A DNA stretch of 64,000 nt from Herbidospora mongoliensis (GCF_001570545.1 NZ_BBXD01000011.1:675781-739780), one strand, 5' to 3'; shown: positions 1 through 10,535, counted from the first letter of the stretch. Numbers and translations are program-made. The notes: generated from the letters alone by a model not told the origin.

Positions 1-89
1 CAGACATCGACCCACGTGCATCTTTCGGCGCTGACGGCGCCGTCAGAGAAGAGGGACGGGTCGAACTTCTTGATCTCGAAGGTGGCCAC
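1..89 (-). CDS. hypothetical protein, N-terminal fragment
   Basis: A reading frame starts at a GTG (positions 89-87, minus strand) and runs off the left edge, giving 29 visible residues that begin MATFEIKKFDPSLFSDG if the GTG is read as Met. The start is supported by a purine-rich AAGGGAG stretch about 7 bases upstream. Too little is present to assign a family. It lies on the same strand as the next gene, 176 bases away, so the two could be co-transcribed. The call rests only on the ribosome-binding site and codon composition. Confidence 0.4.
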   Translation of the reverse strand, partial: MATFEIKKFDPSLFSDGAVSAERCTWVDV

Positions 90-265
90 GGTGGTGCTCC
101 CTTCCGCTTGTGTTTCCTGCCGAGCCGAGCCACGAGTGCCTCGACGAGCGCCAGGTCGCCGAGGGACAGATTCGTCACCGGCGTGTTGAGCCGGACATCC
201 GCCGGCGGGACCTCTCGCGATCCGGTGCGATACCAGTCCGCGGCGATCTCGTCTACCTGCTGGGC

Positions 266-928
266 TTAGTGGGCGGTGAGTCGGTCGAGGTTCCAGATGG
301 TGATTTCGTATTGGTCGATCGCGCCCTCCCACATGCCGATGACCGCGTCGTTCTGGGCGTGGGAGCAGTAGGCAAGATCGTGGGACTCGGGGTCGTTGAA
401 GGCCTCCAGGTGCGCCAGCACCGCCTGCTCGCCGACCTCCTCCGACGGCGGGATCAGACTCCCGGGAGAGTCGCCGATGGCGGTGGCGGCCTTGAGCGCG
501 CCGAGAAGGGTCCCGTCGGAGGCGATGCGGGCCTGCCAGAGCTCCCAGTCCGGCTCGCCGGGGTGCTTGGCTAGCAGAGTGGCCAGGTCGGCGCCTCTGA
601 CGATGCCGGGCTTGGCGAAGACCGAGACCGAGGCGACGAGGCCGGCGTCGAAGTCGGCCGGGTCGACCTCGAAGAGCGACTGGCTCGCGTCGAAGGACAG
701 GGGCGTGTAGCCGTCGAGCAGGATCAGCACTTCGGGGTGGGTGACCGGCTCCTGGCCGGAGAGGGCTTCCGGGCGTACCCATCCGGGGTGCCGGTTCAGC
801 TCCGTCTCGTAGAGCCAGTTGCCGCCGTAGAACGCCCCGTAGGCCGCGGCGGGGTCATGGTCGGCGAGCGGGTGGCCGAGCAGGCGCCCGAAGGCCTGCG
901 TCAGCGCGGATTCCCAGGCGGAAGCCAC
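266..928 (-). CDS. conserved-looking hypothetical protein (220 aa)
   Basis: A 220-residue soluble protein starting at GTG, with no signal peptide, membrane segment or motif that I recognise. It is acidic and rich in Trp and Tyr, with a WELWQARI segment near residue 130 and a C-terminal region containing YCSHAQNDAVIGMWEG. Third-position G/C bias is strong, which supports real coding over the two shorter frames on the opposite strand. It lies downstream of, and on the same strand as, a YjbR-like gene. I cannot assign a function. Confidence 0.6.
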   Translation of the reverse strand: MASAWESALTQAFGRLLGHPLADHDPAAAYGAFYGGNWLYETELNRHPGWVRPEALSGQEPVTHPEVLILLDGYTPLSFDASQSLFEVDPADFDAGLVASVSVFAKPGIVRGADLATLLAKHPGEPDWELWQARIASDGTLLGALKAATAIGDSPGSLIPPSEEVGEQAVLAHLEAFNDPESHDLAYCSHAQNDAVIGMWEGAIDQYEITIWNLDRLTAH

Positions 929-1050
929 GATATGAACTCCTTCAGCTCCGCTGTTCGTCGTCGCGGAGCCGATCGTCGATGTACATCAGGACATGCGGGC
1001 GTCGCCGCCCAGGTGCGATGACGGCGGCTGACCGCTTCGGCGGAGAAGTC

Positions 1051-1419
1051 TCAGGATGACGGGTAGAGGACGGGCCAGGGGATGATCTCGTGATCGTCGA
1101 CCAGCGACTTCGGGGCCGTCATGCACCACGCGTCGGTCACCAGCTCGAACAGCTCGTCGGCCTCGACGCGGGCCAGGTGCACGACCACCCACCCCGTCGA
1201 CTCCGTCGTGAACTGCACCTCGAACACGTCGGGGCGCTCCCCGACCAGGGCCGCCTGCTCTTCGAGGGTCGTCTTGAGGCCGACCGTCTCGGTGCGTTCC
1301 CACAGGTAGCCGAAGCCCTTGTTGCGCACCCTCAACGACACCCATTCGCCCCCGAAGCCCTGTTCGGCCTCCGGGAGATGGTCAAGCATCTTCAGGAACT
1401 CGTCCACACTCACCGCCAT
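1051..1419 (-). CDS. MmcQ/YjbR-like protein
   Basis: A 122-residue protein resembling the small MmcQ/YjbR family, whose members have a CyaY-like alpha/beta fold. Many are annotated as DNA-binding, but their biochemical role is unsettled. Family-like signs are the central GLKTTLEEQAALV stretch, the hydrophobic strand TGWVVVHLARV, and the C-terminal LVTDAWCMTAPKSLVDD, which resembles the family's conserved ending. It starts at ATG and lies just downstream of, and on the same strand as, the MarR gene that begins near 1914. It could share that promoter. Confidence 0.7.
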   Translation of the reverse strand: MAVSVDEFLKMLDHLPEAEQGFGGEWVSLRVRNKGFGYLWERTETVGLKTTLEEQAALVGERPDVFEVQFTTESTGWVVVHLARVEADELFELVTDAWCMTAPKSLVDDHEIIPWPVLYPSS

Positions 1420-1452
1420 GACCCCTACGGCTACCAGATGCCACCGACATTT

Positions 1453-1914
1453 TCACCCGTCGAGAAGGGACAGGAGATCGGTCAACCGTTCGCGCTGTTC
1501 GTCCGAAAGAACGGAGAAGACCTCCGCCGCCGCTTCCCGCCGTGCCACCCGGGCCCTCTCGTGGACGGCCAGCCCGGCAGGGGTCACCGAAACCAGGGTG
1601 GAGCGACGGTTGGAGGGATCGACGGAGCGTGCGACGAAGCCGGACGACTCCAGGGCGTCGACGACCGAGGTCAGAGAGCGGGGGACGATGCCCAGCAGTT
1701 CGGCCAGGCGGGCCATGCGGATAGGCTCGCCGGCGGCGATGAGGGAGCGGAGCGCGCGCGACTGGCCCGGGTTGACGCCCAGGGGTTCGAGGCGTTCGCG
1801 GTAGCCGCGCCGGACGCGGTGGTCGACGCGGTGGACCAGCTCGAAAAGTTCTCCGTCGGACAAAGCACTCGCCTCGTGGAATGAATGTGAGCTAACCTCC
1901 GTTTGAGTGTACAT
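1453..1914 (-). CDS. MarR-family transcriptional regulator
   Basis: A winged-helix regulator of about 153 residues. The helix-turn-helix is IRMARLAELLGIVPRSLTSV, followed by VDALESSGFVARSVDPSNRRST, which is the recognition helix and wing typical of MarR repressors. It is divergent from an ABC exporter gene. The start codons of the two genes physically overlap on opposite strands (ATG at 1914-1912 here against ATG at 1916-1918 there). Control of the exporter by this regulator is therefore a natural inference. The start is uncertain: ATG 1917, ATG 1914 or an internal TTG at 1863 are all possible, and none has an ideal ribosome-binding site. Confidence 0.75.
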   Translation of the reverse strand: MYTQTEVSSHSFHEASALSDGELFELVHRVDHRVRRGYRERLEPLGVNPGQSRALRSLIAAGEPIRMARLAELLGIVPRSLTSVVDALESSGFVARSVDPSNRRSTLVSVTPAGLAVHERARVARREAAAEVFSVLSDEQRERLTDLLSLLDG

Positions 1915-1915
1915 C

Positions 1916-3664
<1,749 letters not shown>

Positions 3665-4504
3665 TCACCGCATAGGCGACGGCGGCGCACGGCACCGCCG
3701 CCAGCAGCGTCAGCCCGATCTCCCGGACGGCGCTGGCCAGCAGCGGTACGAGCAGGAACACCGCCAGGCACGCCCAGGCCTGCGGGGCGTAACCGAGGCC
3801 GAACGCGTAGTGCGCGGCCTCCATCCCGAACACCCCGGACAGCGCGGCCAGCCCGGCCACCCGCTGCCACCTGGCCACACCCCGCCGCCACCACAGGCCC
3901 GCGACCCCCAACACCGGCCCGGCGACGCACGCGATGACCACCCAGACCGTCGGCCAGAACAGGTCCCCCATGCCGTCGCGGCCGAACTCGGCGTAGCCGT
4001 AGTAGCCGACGACGAGCCCGACCTCTGCAGCGAGACCGGCCAGGAGAGCGCGCGGCAGCGAAGATGGGGCCGGCGGCACCAGGCCCAAGAGCTCCGTAGC
4101 CGAGATGACGCCCGCATCCGAAGAAGCCGATCCGGAACCCGCGTCATGAACCGGCTCGAACGACCCTCTGACATGCGCCGGGGATGACGGCCCGACGCCC
4201 GGACCGTATGTGGTGAAGCCTCGCGGCAGTCTCCCTGCCACTGAAGCCCCCGCCACGAAGGCGACCACCGACCACACGGCCCCCGAGTTGGCGATCTGGT
4301 TCCACGCCCCCGGCAACCACCCCTGCGCCAGGTTGGTCAGCACCCCCACGGCCAGCCCCGCCACCAAGGCGATCGGCACCGCCCGCCACCACCGGATCTC
4401 ATTCATGATCGCGCCCCCGCTCGTCACCTTCGAGCCCGGAACTATATCGGCGAAACGCTCCCAAGCCGGGGCATATCCGGCTGACGACCTGTGGCGCGCG
4501 CGAA

Positions 4505-5251
4505 TCAGATCTGGTTGAGACCGCCGTCCACGTAGAGCTCGGAGCCGGTGATGAAGCTGCTCTGGTCGGAGGCCAGGAAGGCGACCGCCGCCGCGATCTC
4601 CTCCGGGCGGCCCATCCGCCCGAGCGGGACCTGTCCCGCCAGGTAGCCCTTCAGCTCCTTCGCCCCTGCCTCGTCGGCCGCGAGGCCCGAGATGCCGGGG
4701 GTCTCGACGGGGCCGGGGATGAGGGCGTTGACCCGGACGCCGCGGCCCTTGAGCTCGTTGGCCCAGGTGCGGGCGAAGGAGCGGATGGCGGCCTTGGAGG
4801 CGGCGTACACGCCGAAGGCCTCGGCGCCGGAGCCGGCCGCGGTCGAGCCGGTGAGGATCACCGAGGCGCCCTCGTTGAGGTGCGGCAGCGCCTTCTGGAC
4901 GGTGAAGAGGGTGCCCTTCACGTTGGTGTCGAAGGTCTGGTCGAAGTGCTTCTCCGTGACGTCTTCGAGGCGGGTGAACTCGCCGCCCCCGGCGTTGACG
5001 AAGAGCACGTCGATGCCGCCCTGTTCGGCGACCGTGGCGTAGAGCCGGTCGAGGTCGCCCAGGTCGGCCACGTCGCCGCGGATCCCTATCGCGCCGTTGC
5101 CGATCTCGTCCACGGCCTGCTTCAGTTCGGCCTCGCGGCGGCCGACGATGAAGACCTTCGCGCCGTCGTCGGCCAGCCGCCGGGCGGCGGCCAGGCCGAT
5201 GCCCGTGGTGCCGCCGGTGACCACGGCCACCTTGCCGTCGAACGTTCCCAT
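4505..5251 (-). CDS. short-chain dehydrogenase/reductase (SDR)
   Basis: A 248-residue classical SDR, the usual family length. The cofactor motif is TGGTTGIG at residues 12-19, the structural motif is NAGGGE near residue 90, and the catalytic residues are Ser in LTGSTAAG and Tyr/Lys in YAASKAA near residue 150. An Arg after the first glycine-rich loop (VGRREAE) suggests preference for NADP(H). The C-terminus (FITGSELYVDGG) is typical of the family. The substrate cannot be told from sequence. It is divergent from an Rrf2-type regulator, with two palindromes between them, so it is probably that regulator's target. Confidence 0.92.
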   Translation of the reverse strand: MGTFDGKVAVVTGGTTGIGLAAARRLADDGAKVFIVGRREAELKQAVDEIGNGAIGIRGDVADLGDLDRLYATVAEQGGIDVLFVNAGGGEFTRLEDVTEKHFDQTFDTNVKGTLFTVQKALPHLNEGASVILTGSTAAGSGAEAFGVYAASKAAIRSFARTWANELKGRGVRVNALIPGPVETPGISGLAADEAGAKELKGYLAGQVPLGRMGRPEEIAAAVAFLASDQSSFITGSELYVDGGLNQI

Positions 5252-5268
5252 GATGTGCCTCCCTTGTC

Positions 5269-5312
5269 GTAACCGATTTGGTTACAGTCGCAAACGTAAC
5301 CATGCCTGTTAC
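5269..5312. promoter_or_regulatory. tandem operator palindromes between SDR and Rrf2 genes
   Basis: Two copies of the same inverted repeat lie in the 72-base divergent intergenic region. Site 1 is GTAACC-N5-GGTTAC (5269-5285, perfect). Site 2 is GTAACC-N5-TGTTAC (5296-5312, one mismatch). Their centres are 27 bases apart. The position just upstream of both start codons fits binding sites for the Rrf2-type regulator encoded immediately to the right, which would control both itself and the dehydrogenase. The repeats are seen directly; the regulator assignment is inferred from position. Confidence 0.65.
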
Positions 5313-5323
5313 ACTGAAGTCAA

Positions 5324-5758
5324 ATGAGCGCCAACAGCAGGCTGACGATCGCCGCCCACGTCCTGACCTGGATGTCCATGGATCAGCAGGGCGGCCGGGT
5401 CGCGACCTCCGACCGCATCGCCGAGAGCGTCCAGACGAACCCGGTGGTGATCCGGCGCTGCCTCGGCGAGCTACGCGCCGCCGGGCTGGTGGAGGCCAGG
5501 CGCGGCGCGGGCGCCGGCTGGCGGCTGACCCGGGAGCCCGCGGACGTGACGCTGCTCGACGTCTACCGCGCGGTCGAAGACGGGCCGCTGTTCGCGATGC
5601 ACGCCACCCCGCCGAACCTGGGATGCCCGGTGGGGTCGGGGATACGTCCCGCGCTCGACGGGGTGTACGCGGGCGTCGAAGCCAATCTCCAGAAACAACT
5701 GCGAGCCACCACGATCGCTGATCTACTGGATGACATAAACGGGCGCAAAATGGGATAA
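5324..5758 (+). CDS. Rrf2-family transcriptional regulator
   Basis: A 144-residue winged-helix regulator with the Rrf2 layout: N-terminal helix-turn-helix (TSDRIAESVQTNPVVIRRCL), wing (LVEARRGAGAGWRL), then a dimerisation helix ending in LLDDINGRKMG. Rrf2 members such as IscR and NsrR bind an iron-sulfur cluster through three cysteines. Here only two cysteines are visible (Cys in RRCLGE and in LGCPVG), so a classical cluster is unlikely. That resembles the cluster-free YwnA-like branch. Divergent transcription with the SDR gene and the paired palindromes suggest local autoregulation. Confidence 0.85.
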   Translation: MSANSRLTIAAHVLTWMSMDQQGGRVATSDRIAESVQTNPVVIRRCLGELRAAGLVEARRGAGAGWRLTREPADVTLLDVYRAVEDGPLFAMHATPPNLGCPVGSGIRPALDGVYAGVEANLQKQLRATTIADLLDDINGRKMG

Positions 5759-5766
5759 TTCGCACC

Positions 5767-6426
5767 GTGAATTCACGCCAAGCTCTTGTCGTCCGAGGCG
5801 GCTGGGAAGGTCACCAGCCTGAGGCCGCCACCGATCTCTTCCTCCCCTACCTGCGAGACCAGGGGTTCACCGTCACGGTCGCCGACTCTCCGGCGGTCTA
5901 CGAAGACACCGCGCTCCTGGCCGGCACCGATCTCGTCGTCCAGTGCTTCACGATGGGCACGATCACCAAGGAGCAGAGCGCCGGCCTGACCTCGGCGGTC
6001 GCGGCGGGGACCGGGTTCGCGGGATGGCACGGCGGCATCGTCGACGCCTTCAGGAACGACCCCGACTACCTCCATCTGACCGGCGGGCAGTTCGCCTGCC
6101 ACCCCGAGGCCGGCGGCGAGACCTTCGTCCCCCACCGGATCGAGATCACCGGCGAAGACCACCCGATCACCGCGGGCATCGACGACTTCGACCTGGTCAC
6201 CGAGCAATATTGGGTGCTGACCGACCCGTACAGCACCGTTCTCGCCACCACCACCCACGCCGCGCAGGGGGCGTGGAAGCGGCCGGTGACGGTGCCGGCG
6301 GTGTGGATCCGCGAGTGGGGGCAGGGCAAGGTCTTCGTGGCGACGCCGGGGCATGACCTGGACACTCTCAAGAACGACAGCGTACGCGTCATCGTCGAGA
6401 GGGGACTCACATGGGCGAGCCGGTGA
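5767..6426 (+). CDS. ThuA-domain protein
   Basis: A 219-residue protein with the ThuA fold, a class I glutamine-amidotransferase-like fold found in trehalose-utilisation and other sugar-metabolism clusters. Diagnostic stretches are the start QALVVRGGWEGHQP, the GFAGWHGGIVDAF loop near residue 80 and HPITAGIDDFDLVTEQYW near 135. It starts at GTG and its end overlaps by 16 bases the following Gfo/Idh/MocA oxidoreductase. ThuA and Gfo/Idh/MocA genes are often neighbours, and in some systems they act together on disaccharides or glycosides (3-keto-sugar chemistry). No sugar-uptake genes are adjacent, so the substrate is unknown. Confidence 0.85.
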   Translation: MNSRQALVVRGGWEGHQPEAATDLFLPYLRDQGFTVTVADSPAVYEDTALLAGTDLVVQCFTMGTITKEQSAGLTSAVAAGTGFAGWHGGIVDAFRNDPDYLHLTGGQFACHPEAGGETFVPHRIEITGEDHPITAGIDDFDLVTEQYWVLTDPYSTVLATTTHAAQGAWKRPVTVPAVWIREWGQGKVFVATPGHDLDTLKNDSVRVIVERGLTWASR

Positions 6427-7472
6427 AGATCGGGATCGTCGGCTGCGGGAAGATCTCGGGTCAGTACACCGAGACCTTCAGGAACCTTCCGGGTCTGGTC
6501 GTGTACGCCGTCGCGGACCTCGACCAGAACCGCGCCCAGGCCCTCGCGGCCGAAACCGGCGCGCGGGCGATGACCGTCGGCGATCTCATCGACGCCTGTG
6601 ACCTGGTGCTCAACCTCACCGTCCCGGCCGCCCACACCGAGGTCGCGCTCCGCGCTCTCGCCGCCGGGAAGGACGTCTACGGCGAGAAACCCCTGGCCGC
6701 CACGTTGGAAGAAGCCCACACGGTCATGGCGAGCCTGAACGGCGCCAAGCTGGGCTGCGCGCCCGACACCGTGCTCGGCACCGGCTTCCAGACCGCCCGC
6801 CACCACCTCGACGCCGGGCTCATCGGCCGCCCGGCCGCCGCCATGGCCACCATGATCACCGCAGGGCCGGAGCCCTGGCACCCCGACCCCGACTTCTACT
6901 ACCTGCCGGGCGGCGGCCCGCTGCTCGACATGGGTCCCTACTACGTGACGGCTCTGGTGACGCTGCTGGGGCCGGTCGTCTCGGCGATCGGGGCGAGCAG
7001 CCGTACCCGACAGGAACGGGTGATCGGAAGCGGCCCCAGAGTGGGGACCCGGATTCCGGTGACCACGGACACGCACGTCACCGGGGTCCTCACGCACGCG
7101 TCCGGCGCGCTGTCCACGCTGATCATGTCGTTCGACGGTTCCGCCACCAGGGCGCCCAACATCGAGGTCCACGGCGACCTCGGCACGCTGATCGTGCCGG
7201 ACCCCAACCGGTTCGACGGCGACGTGCTGGTCCACCGGGTCGGGCAGACGTGGGAGCCCCTTCCGGTGACCGCCGGTTACCGCGACTCCGGCCGCGGCAT
7301 CGGCGTCTACGACATGATCACCGCCCCCCGCCCGCGCGCCTCCGGGGAACTGGCACTGCACGTGCTGGACGTGATGGAGTCGCTGCTGCGATCGGCCGTC
7401 ACCGGACAGTCGGAAGCGGTCAAGAGCACCTGCGACCGGCCCGACCCGGTACCCCTTCAGTCCCTGGCGTGA
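6411..7472 (+). CDS. Gfo/Idh/MocA-family oxidoreductase
   Basis: A 353-residue NAD(P)-dependent sugar dehydrogenase-like enzyme of typical length. The N-terminal Rossmann motif is GIVGCGKIS near residues 8-16. The family's catalytic-lysine motif is EKPLA (residues 95-99), and the C-terminal alpha/beta domain includes GGGPLLDMGPYYV, where the family usually has a GGG-hD-G-H/Y signature. Translation is probably coupled to the upstream ThuA gene (16-base overlap). It also converges on the response-regulator gene, overlapping its last 16 bases. The likely role is oxidation or reduction of a sugar or inositol derivative; the substrate is not determinable. Confidence 0.9.
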   Translation: MGEPVKIGIVGCGKISGQYTETFRNLPGLVVYAVADLDQNRAQALAAETGARAMTVGDLIDACDLVLNLTVPAAHTEVALRALAAGKDVYGEKPLAATLEEAHTVMASLNGAKLGCAPDTVLGTGFQTARHHLDAGLIGRPAAAMATMITAGPEPWHPDPDFYYLPGGGPLLDMGPYYVTALVTLLGPVVSAIGASSRTRQERVIGSGPRVGTRIPVTTDTHVTGVLTHASGALSTLIMSFDGSATRAPNIEVHGDLGTLIVPDPNRFDGDVLVHRVGQTWEPLPVTAGYRDSGRGIGVYDMITAPRPRASGELALHVLDVMESLLRSAVTGQSEAVKSTCDRPDPVPLQSLA

Positions 7473-8170
7473 TTGTCGGCGGCCAGCGACTGATATTCGA
7501 TGATGTCGTCGGCCGTGATCAGGCCGTCTTGGATGGCTCGGGCCAGCAGGGTCGTCTTCGTCGGGGCGGCCCTGCCGGTGCTGGCGTATTTCACCCGGGC
7601 GCGCTCGATGTACTGCTTCACGGTCGCCTCCGAGATGCCCATGCGGAGCGCGACCGACTGCTTGTTCATGCCCTGGAACCACAGCAGCAGCGCCTCGCGC
7701 TCACGGCCCGACAGCATCGGGCGCGAGGTCTGCCCGTCGGCGGCGACCAGCGCCCCAGCCATCACCGGCGGCACGTAGGGGCGGTCGCGGGCGACGGCGA
7801 CGATCGTGTCGACGCAGTGTTCCCTGGTCTCGTTCTTGGCGATGAACGTCGAGGCGCCCGCCTGGAGGACGGCCATCACGGTCGCGTCGTCCTCGGACAC
7901 GGAGTAGACGACCACCCGCCGCCCGGCCGCGACCAGTTCGGGGATGCGCGGCAGGGTGTTGACGCCGTTGTCGAGTTCCAGGTCGAGCAGCAGCACGTCG
8001 GCGTCGGCTCCGGCGCCGTCGAGGACCGAGTCGACGGTGTTCCCGCTGGCCACGATCTCCACCCGTCGCAGCGGGTCGGCGTCGACCCACGAACGGATCC
8101 CGTCGAGGACGACCGGCAGGTCCTCCACCACCGCCAGGGTCACTGGGCGGTCCAGCGGCTCTCGATCCAC
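7457..8170 (-). CDS. NarL/FixJ-type response regulator
   Basis: A regulator of about 237 residues. The receiver domain starts LAVVEDLPVVLDG, and the phosphoacceptor is probably Asp63 in LLLDLELDN. The C-terminal LuxR-type helix-turn-helix is LSGREREALLLWFQGMNKQ followed by SVALRMGISEATVKQYIERA. GTG 8170 was chosen because GGAGGG lies 8 bases upstream, though GTG 8143 is also possible. It overlaps the end of the upstream sensor-like gene and is the last gene of a three-gene operon, so its partner is expected to be the kinase at 9252-10397. Confidence 0.88.
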   Translation of the reverse strand: MDREPLDRPVTLAVVEDLPVVLDGIRSWVDADPLRRVEIVASGNTVDSVLDGAGADADVLLLDLELDNGVNTLPRIPELVAAGRRVVVYSVSEDDATVMAVLQAGASTFIAKNETREHCVDTIVAVARDRPYVPPVMAGALVAADGQTSRPMLSGREREALLLWFQGMNKQSVALRMGISEATVKQYIERARVKYASTGRAAPTKTTLLARAIQDGLITADDIIEYQSLAADNHARD

Positions 8171-9255
8171 AGTTGCGTCCCTCCGTTCTCGGTTTCGACG
8201 CGGGTGGCGACGCCGTCGGCGCGGAGGCCACCCGCGACGGGCAGCGACGGGGCGTCGGTGAGCACGCTGACGATGACCTCGCGCGGGGTCGCGACGAGCG
8301 TGACCCTGGCCTGCCGGCGGGCCCGCGCCATGCCCTCGATGGGCGCCTCGGTGAGCGCCCGCCGCACGTCGAGGGGCAGCGGAGGGACGGTTCCGGCCGT
8401 CAGGAAGAGCACCACGACGCCGCGTCGTTCGACGTCGAACGCGCAGGCGCGCAGGGTGTGCAGGAGCGGGTCGGGGGCGTCGTCGGTCTCGGCGATCAGG
8501 CGGCGCAGCCGGGCCGCGCCGACCGCGCTCTCGTGGCGGACGTCGGGGTCGGCCGGGTCGGCCCCCTCGGCGAGCAGGTTCAGCACGGGCGCGACGGCCG
8601 AACGCACCTCGGCGTACCGGGCCAGCCGGTCGGCGTGGACCTGGTCGGCGGCCTTGCGGTCGGCGTCGGCGCGGGCGGTGCGGTTGGAGTTCTCCACGGC
8701 CCACCGGGCGGCCAGGTCGAGGGCGTGGCCACCGGCGCTCGCGCCCGCCTGGAGGCTGATCGCGCCGACGCTGACGACGAGGAACTTGCTCAGCGACAGC
8801 GGGTCGAAGCCGCCGGCCAGAGCCAGCCCGACCAGGGTGACGACCACGTTGGCCAGCAGGAAGACGCTCAGGTCGCGAAGCCAGGTCGGGCGCGGCCAGA
8901 ACAGGATCATGGCCAGCCAGCCGACCGAACCCCAGGCCCAGTCGGCGGCGTTCACGACGTCGCCGGGCTGGCAGGCGGCCACCACGATCGCCGACACGGC
9001 GAGGGTCCCGACCGCGTAGGGCCACACCCCGAAGCGCAGCGGCCGTTCGGTCAGCAGGGCGATGGCTGCGACGACGCCGATCGCGGTGTACAGGAGCCAG
9101 GCGAGCCCGGACAGCCACGGGAAACGGTAGAACTCCCAGGAGCCGATGGTGGCGACCAGGTCGAAGCCGACGTGCCAGAGGGCGACGATCGACACGGCGG
9201 CCCGGCGCGCGCCCAGGCTGTAGTTGCGCCGGACACTCGTCTCCGATGCGGTCAA
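8140..9255 (-). CDS. membrane sensor-like protein with degenerate kinase region
   Basis: A protein of about 371 residues with four or five transmembrane segments in the first 180 residues, then a helical, probably coiled region (ENSNRTARADADRKAADQVH) and a cytoplasmic domain. Its position between a histidine kinase and a response regulator suggests a kinase relative. I see no N-box, no G1/G2 ATP-binding boxes and no convincing phospho-accepting His context. It may be a pseudokinase or an accessory sensor that modulates the true kinase upstream. The start is a TTG at 9255, coupled to the upstream stop, with GAGG 8 bases before it. Confidence 0.7.
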   Translation of the reverse strand: MTASETSVRRNYSLGARRAAVSIVALWHVGFDLVATIGSWEFYRFPWLSGLAWLLYTAIGVVAAIALLTERPLRFGVWPYAVGTLAVSAIVVAACQPGDVVNAADWAWGSVGWLAMILFWPRPTWLRDLSVFLLANVVVTLVGLALAGGFDPLSLSKFLVVSVGAISLQAGASAGGHALDLAARWAVENSNRTARADADRKAADQVHADRLARYAEVRSAVAPVLNLLAEGADPADPDVRHESAVGAARLRRLIAETDDAPDPLLHTLRACAFDVERRGVVVLFLTAGTVPPLPLDVRRALTEAPIEGMARARRQARVTLVATPREVIVSVLTDAPSLPVAGGLRADGVATRVETENGGTQLWIESRWTAQ

Positions 9256-10397
9256 CGCGTCCACCTCAGGGTGATCCGGGTGCCCTGCGGGCCCGACTCG
9301 ACCATGCCCCGGCCGCCGACCATCTCCATGCGGGCCAGGATCGACACCCGCAGGCCGTAGCGGTGGTCGGGGACGCGGGCCACGTTGAAGCCCATCCCCC
9401 GGTCGCGGACCACCACGACGACCTCGCCGTCGTCCTCGGTCAGCGTCACGGCGGCGGTGGTCACGTTGGCGTGCCGCAGCACGTTGGCGAGCGCCTCGGC
9501 GACCGCTTCGAGGAACGCCTCGCCGACCTCCCACGGCACCGACACCGGCACCAGCCGGGTGTGGATGGCCAGCCCCGACCGGTTGGCGCCGGCGGCCAGC
9601 CGTTCGTGCAGCGGCACGTGGTCAGGGCCGGTGCCGCCGCCCTCCGACATGCGGTCGAGGTCGGCCAGGTGGCGGGCGGCGGTCTCGCGCAGCATGGGCG
9701 AGGTCGCGCCGATGCCCCCGGCGCCGATCATCATGAGCGTGGCCAGCACGCTGCCGTGCATGCGGCTGTTCTGGGCGCGTTCGTCGCGGCGGCGTTCGCG
9801 TTCGACGGTGGCCTTCTCCTCGGCCTCGCGGGCCGCCGCGAGCTCCCCGTCGGCATTGGCCGCACCCTTCCTGAGCAGGCTCATGAGCAGAGCGGCCGCC
9901 CCCACTTGCAGCACGTGGATCCCGGCCACCGCGAAGGCGCCGGAACCGTAGAGGTGCGCGGCCACCACCAGGAGCCCGGCCGGTACGGCCGCCTGGGCCC
10001 GCCAGGCCAGGTTGACCGCCACGATCGTCATGGTCACCAGCCCGCCGACCCAGCTCGCGCTGTCGCCGCTGAGCGTCCCCGCGACGAGTTCCTCCTGGAA
10101 CACGCACAGCGCGCAGGTGATGATCACCTCGGAGACGATGACCTGCGGCAGCAGGCCGTAGGTCCAGCCGGCCCAGAGGAAGAAGACGCTCCAGCACAGC
10201 AGCCCGGCCACGACGGGGAACAGCACCGCGGAATCGACCGGCGGGGCCAGGCCCAGCAGCGCCGCGGCGACCGCGACGACCCCCGCGACACCTCGTATGA
10301 CGGCCGCGCAACTGGCGGTCACCCGGTCGAGCGCGGCGGTCGCGGGCATACGCCCACCCGCGTCGAGCCGAACACCCAATGTCATCAGACGCCCCAC
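9252..10397 (-). CDS. sensor histidine kinase (HPK7/NarX-like)
   Basis: A 381-residue kinase. About five hydrophobic segments (residues 30-175) form the membrane sensor, followed by a long coiled linker (residues 185-210). The likely phosphorylated histidine is His214 in NSRMHGSVLATL. The ATPase domain has the N-box EALANVLRHAN, G1 box VRDRGMGF and a G2-like segment SGPQGTRITL. It is the first gene of an operon with a sensor-like protein and a NarL-type regulator. LuxR-type regulators normally pair with this class of kinase. The signal is unknown; no extracellular domain of size is present. Confidence 0.86.
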   Translation of the reverse strand: MGRLMTLGVRLDAGGRMPATAALDRVTASCAAVIRGVAGVVAVAAALLGLAPPVDSAVLFPVVAGLLCWSVFFLWAGWTYGLLPQVIVSEVIITCALCVFQEELVAGTLSGDSASWVGGLVTMTIVAVNLAWRAQAAVPAGLLVVAAHLYGSGAFAVAGIHVLQVGAAALLMSLLRKGAANADGELAAAREAEEKATVERERRRDERAQNSRMHGSVLATLMMIGAGGIGATSPMLRETAARHLADLDRMSEGGGTGPDHVPLHERLAAGANRSGLAIHTRLVPVSVPWEVGEAFLEAVAEALANVLRHANVTTAAVTLTEDDGEVVVVVRDRGMGFNVARVPDHRYGLRVSILARMEMVGGRGMVESGPQGTRITLRWTR

Positions 10398-10535
10398 TCA
10401 GCAAGGCATGGATCATGACCGCGCCATGCGAGTGTAGAGCCGTTTGTCCGGCTGTCGGTCGAATGGCCGTCATAGGTACGCGTCTGTAACCCGGTCTAAT
10501 TGAGACGGTAATCGTCACGGGAGGAGGGCCAGGTA

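Noticed and set aside
4407..5765. Long minus-strand open frame continuing upstream of the membrane protein at 3633-4406
   Set aside because: It runs through the SDR and Rrf2 genes with Arg/Gly/Pro-rich composition typical of out-of-frame reading of GC-rich genes; no start signals or family-like sequence.
7250..9534. Long plus and minus open frames overlapping the response regulator and sensor-like genes
   Set aside because: The real genes in this stretch have domain motifs and couplings; the competing frames have low-complexity composition and no motifs.
10475..10515. GTCT-AATTG-AGAC palindrome before the small gene at 10536
   Set aside because: Four-base arms are too short to distinguish from chance.
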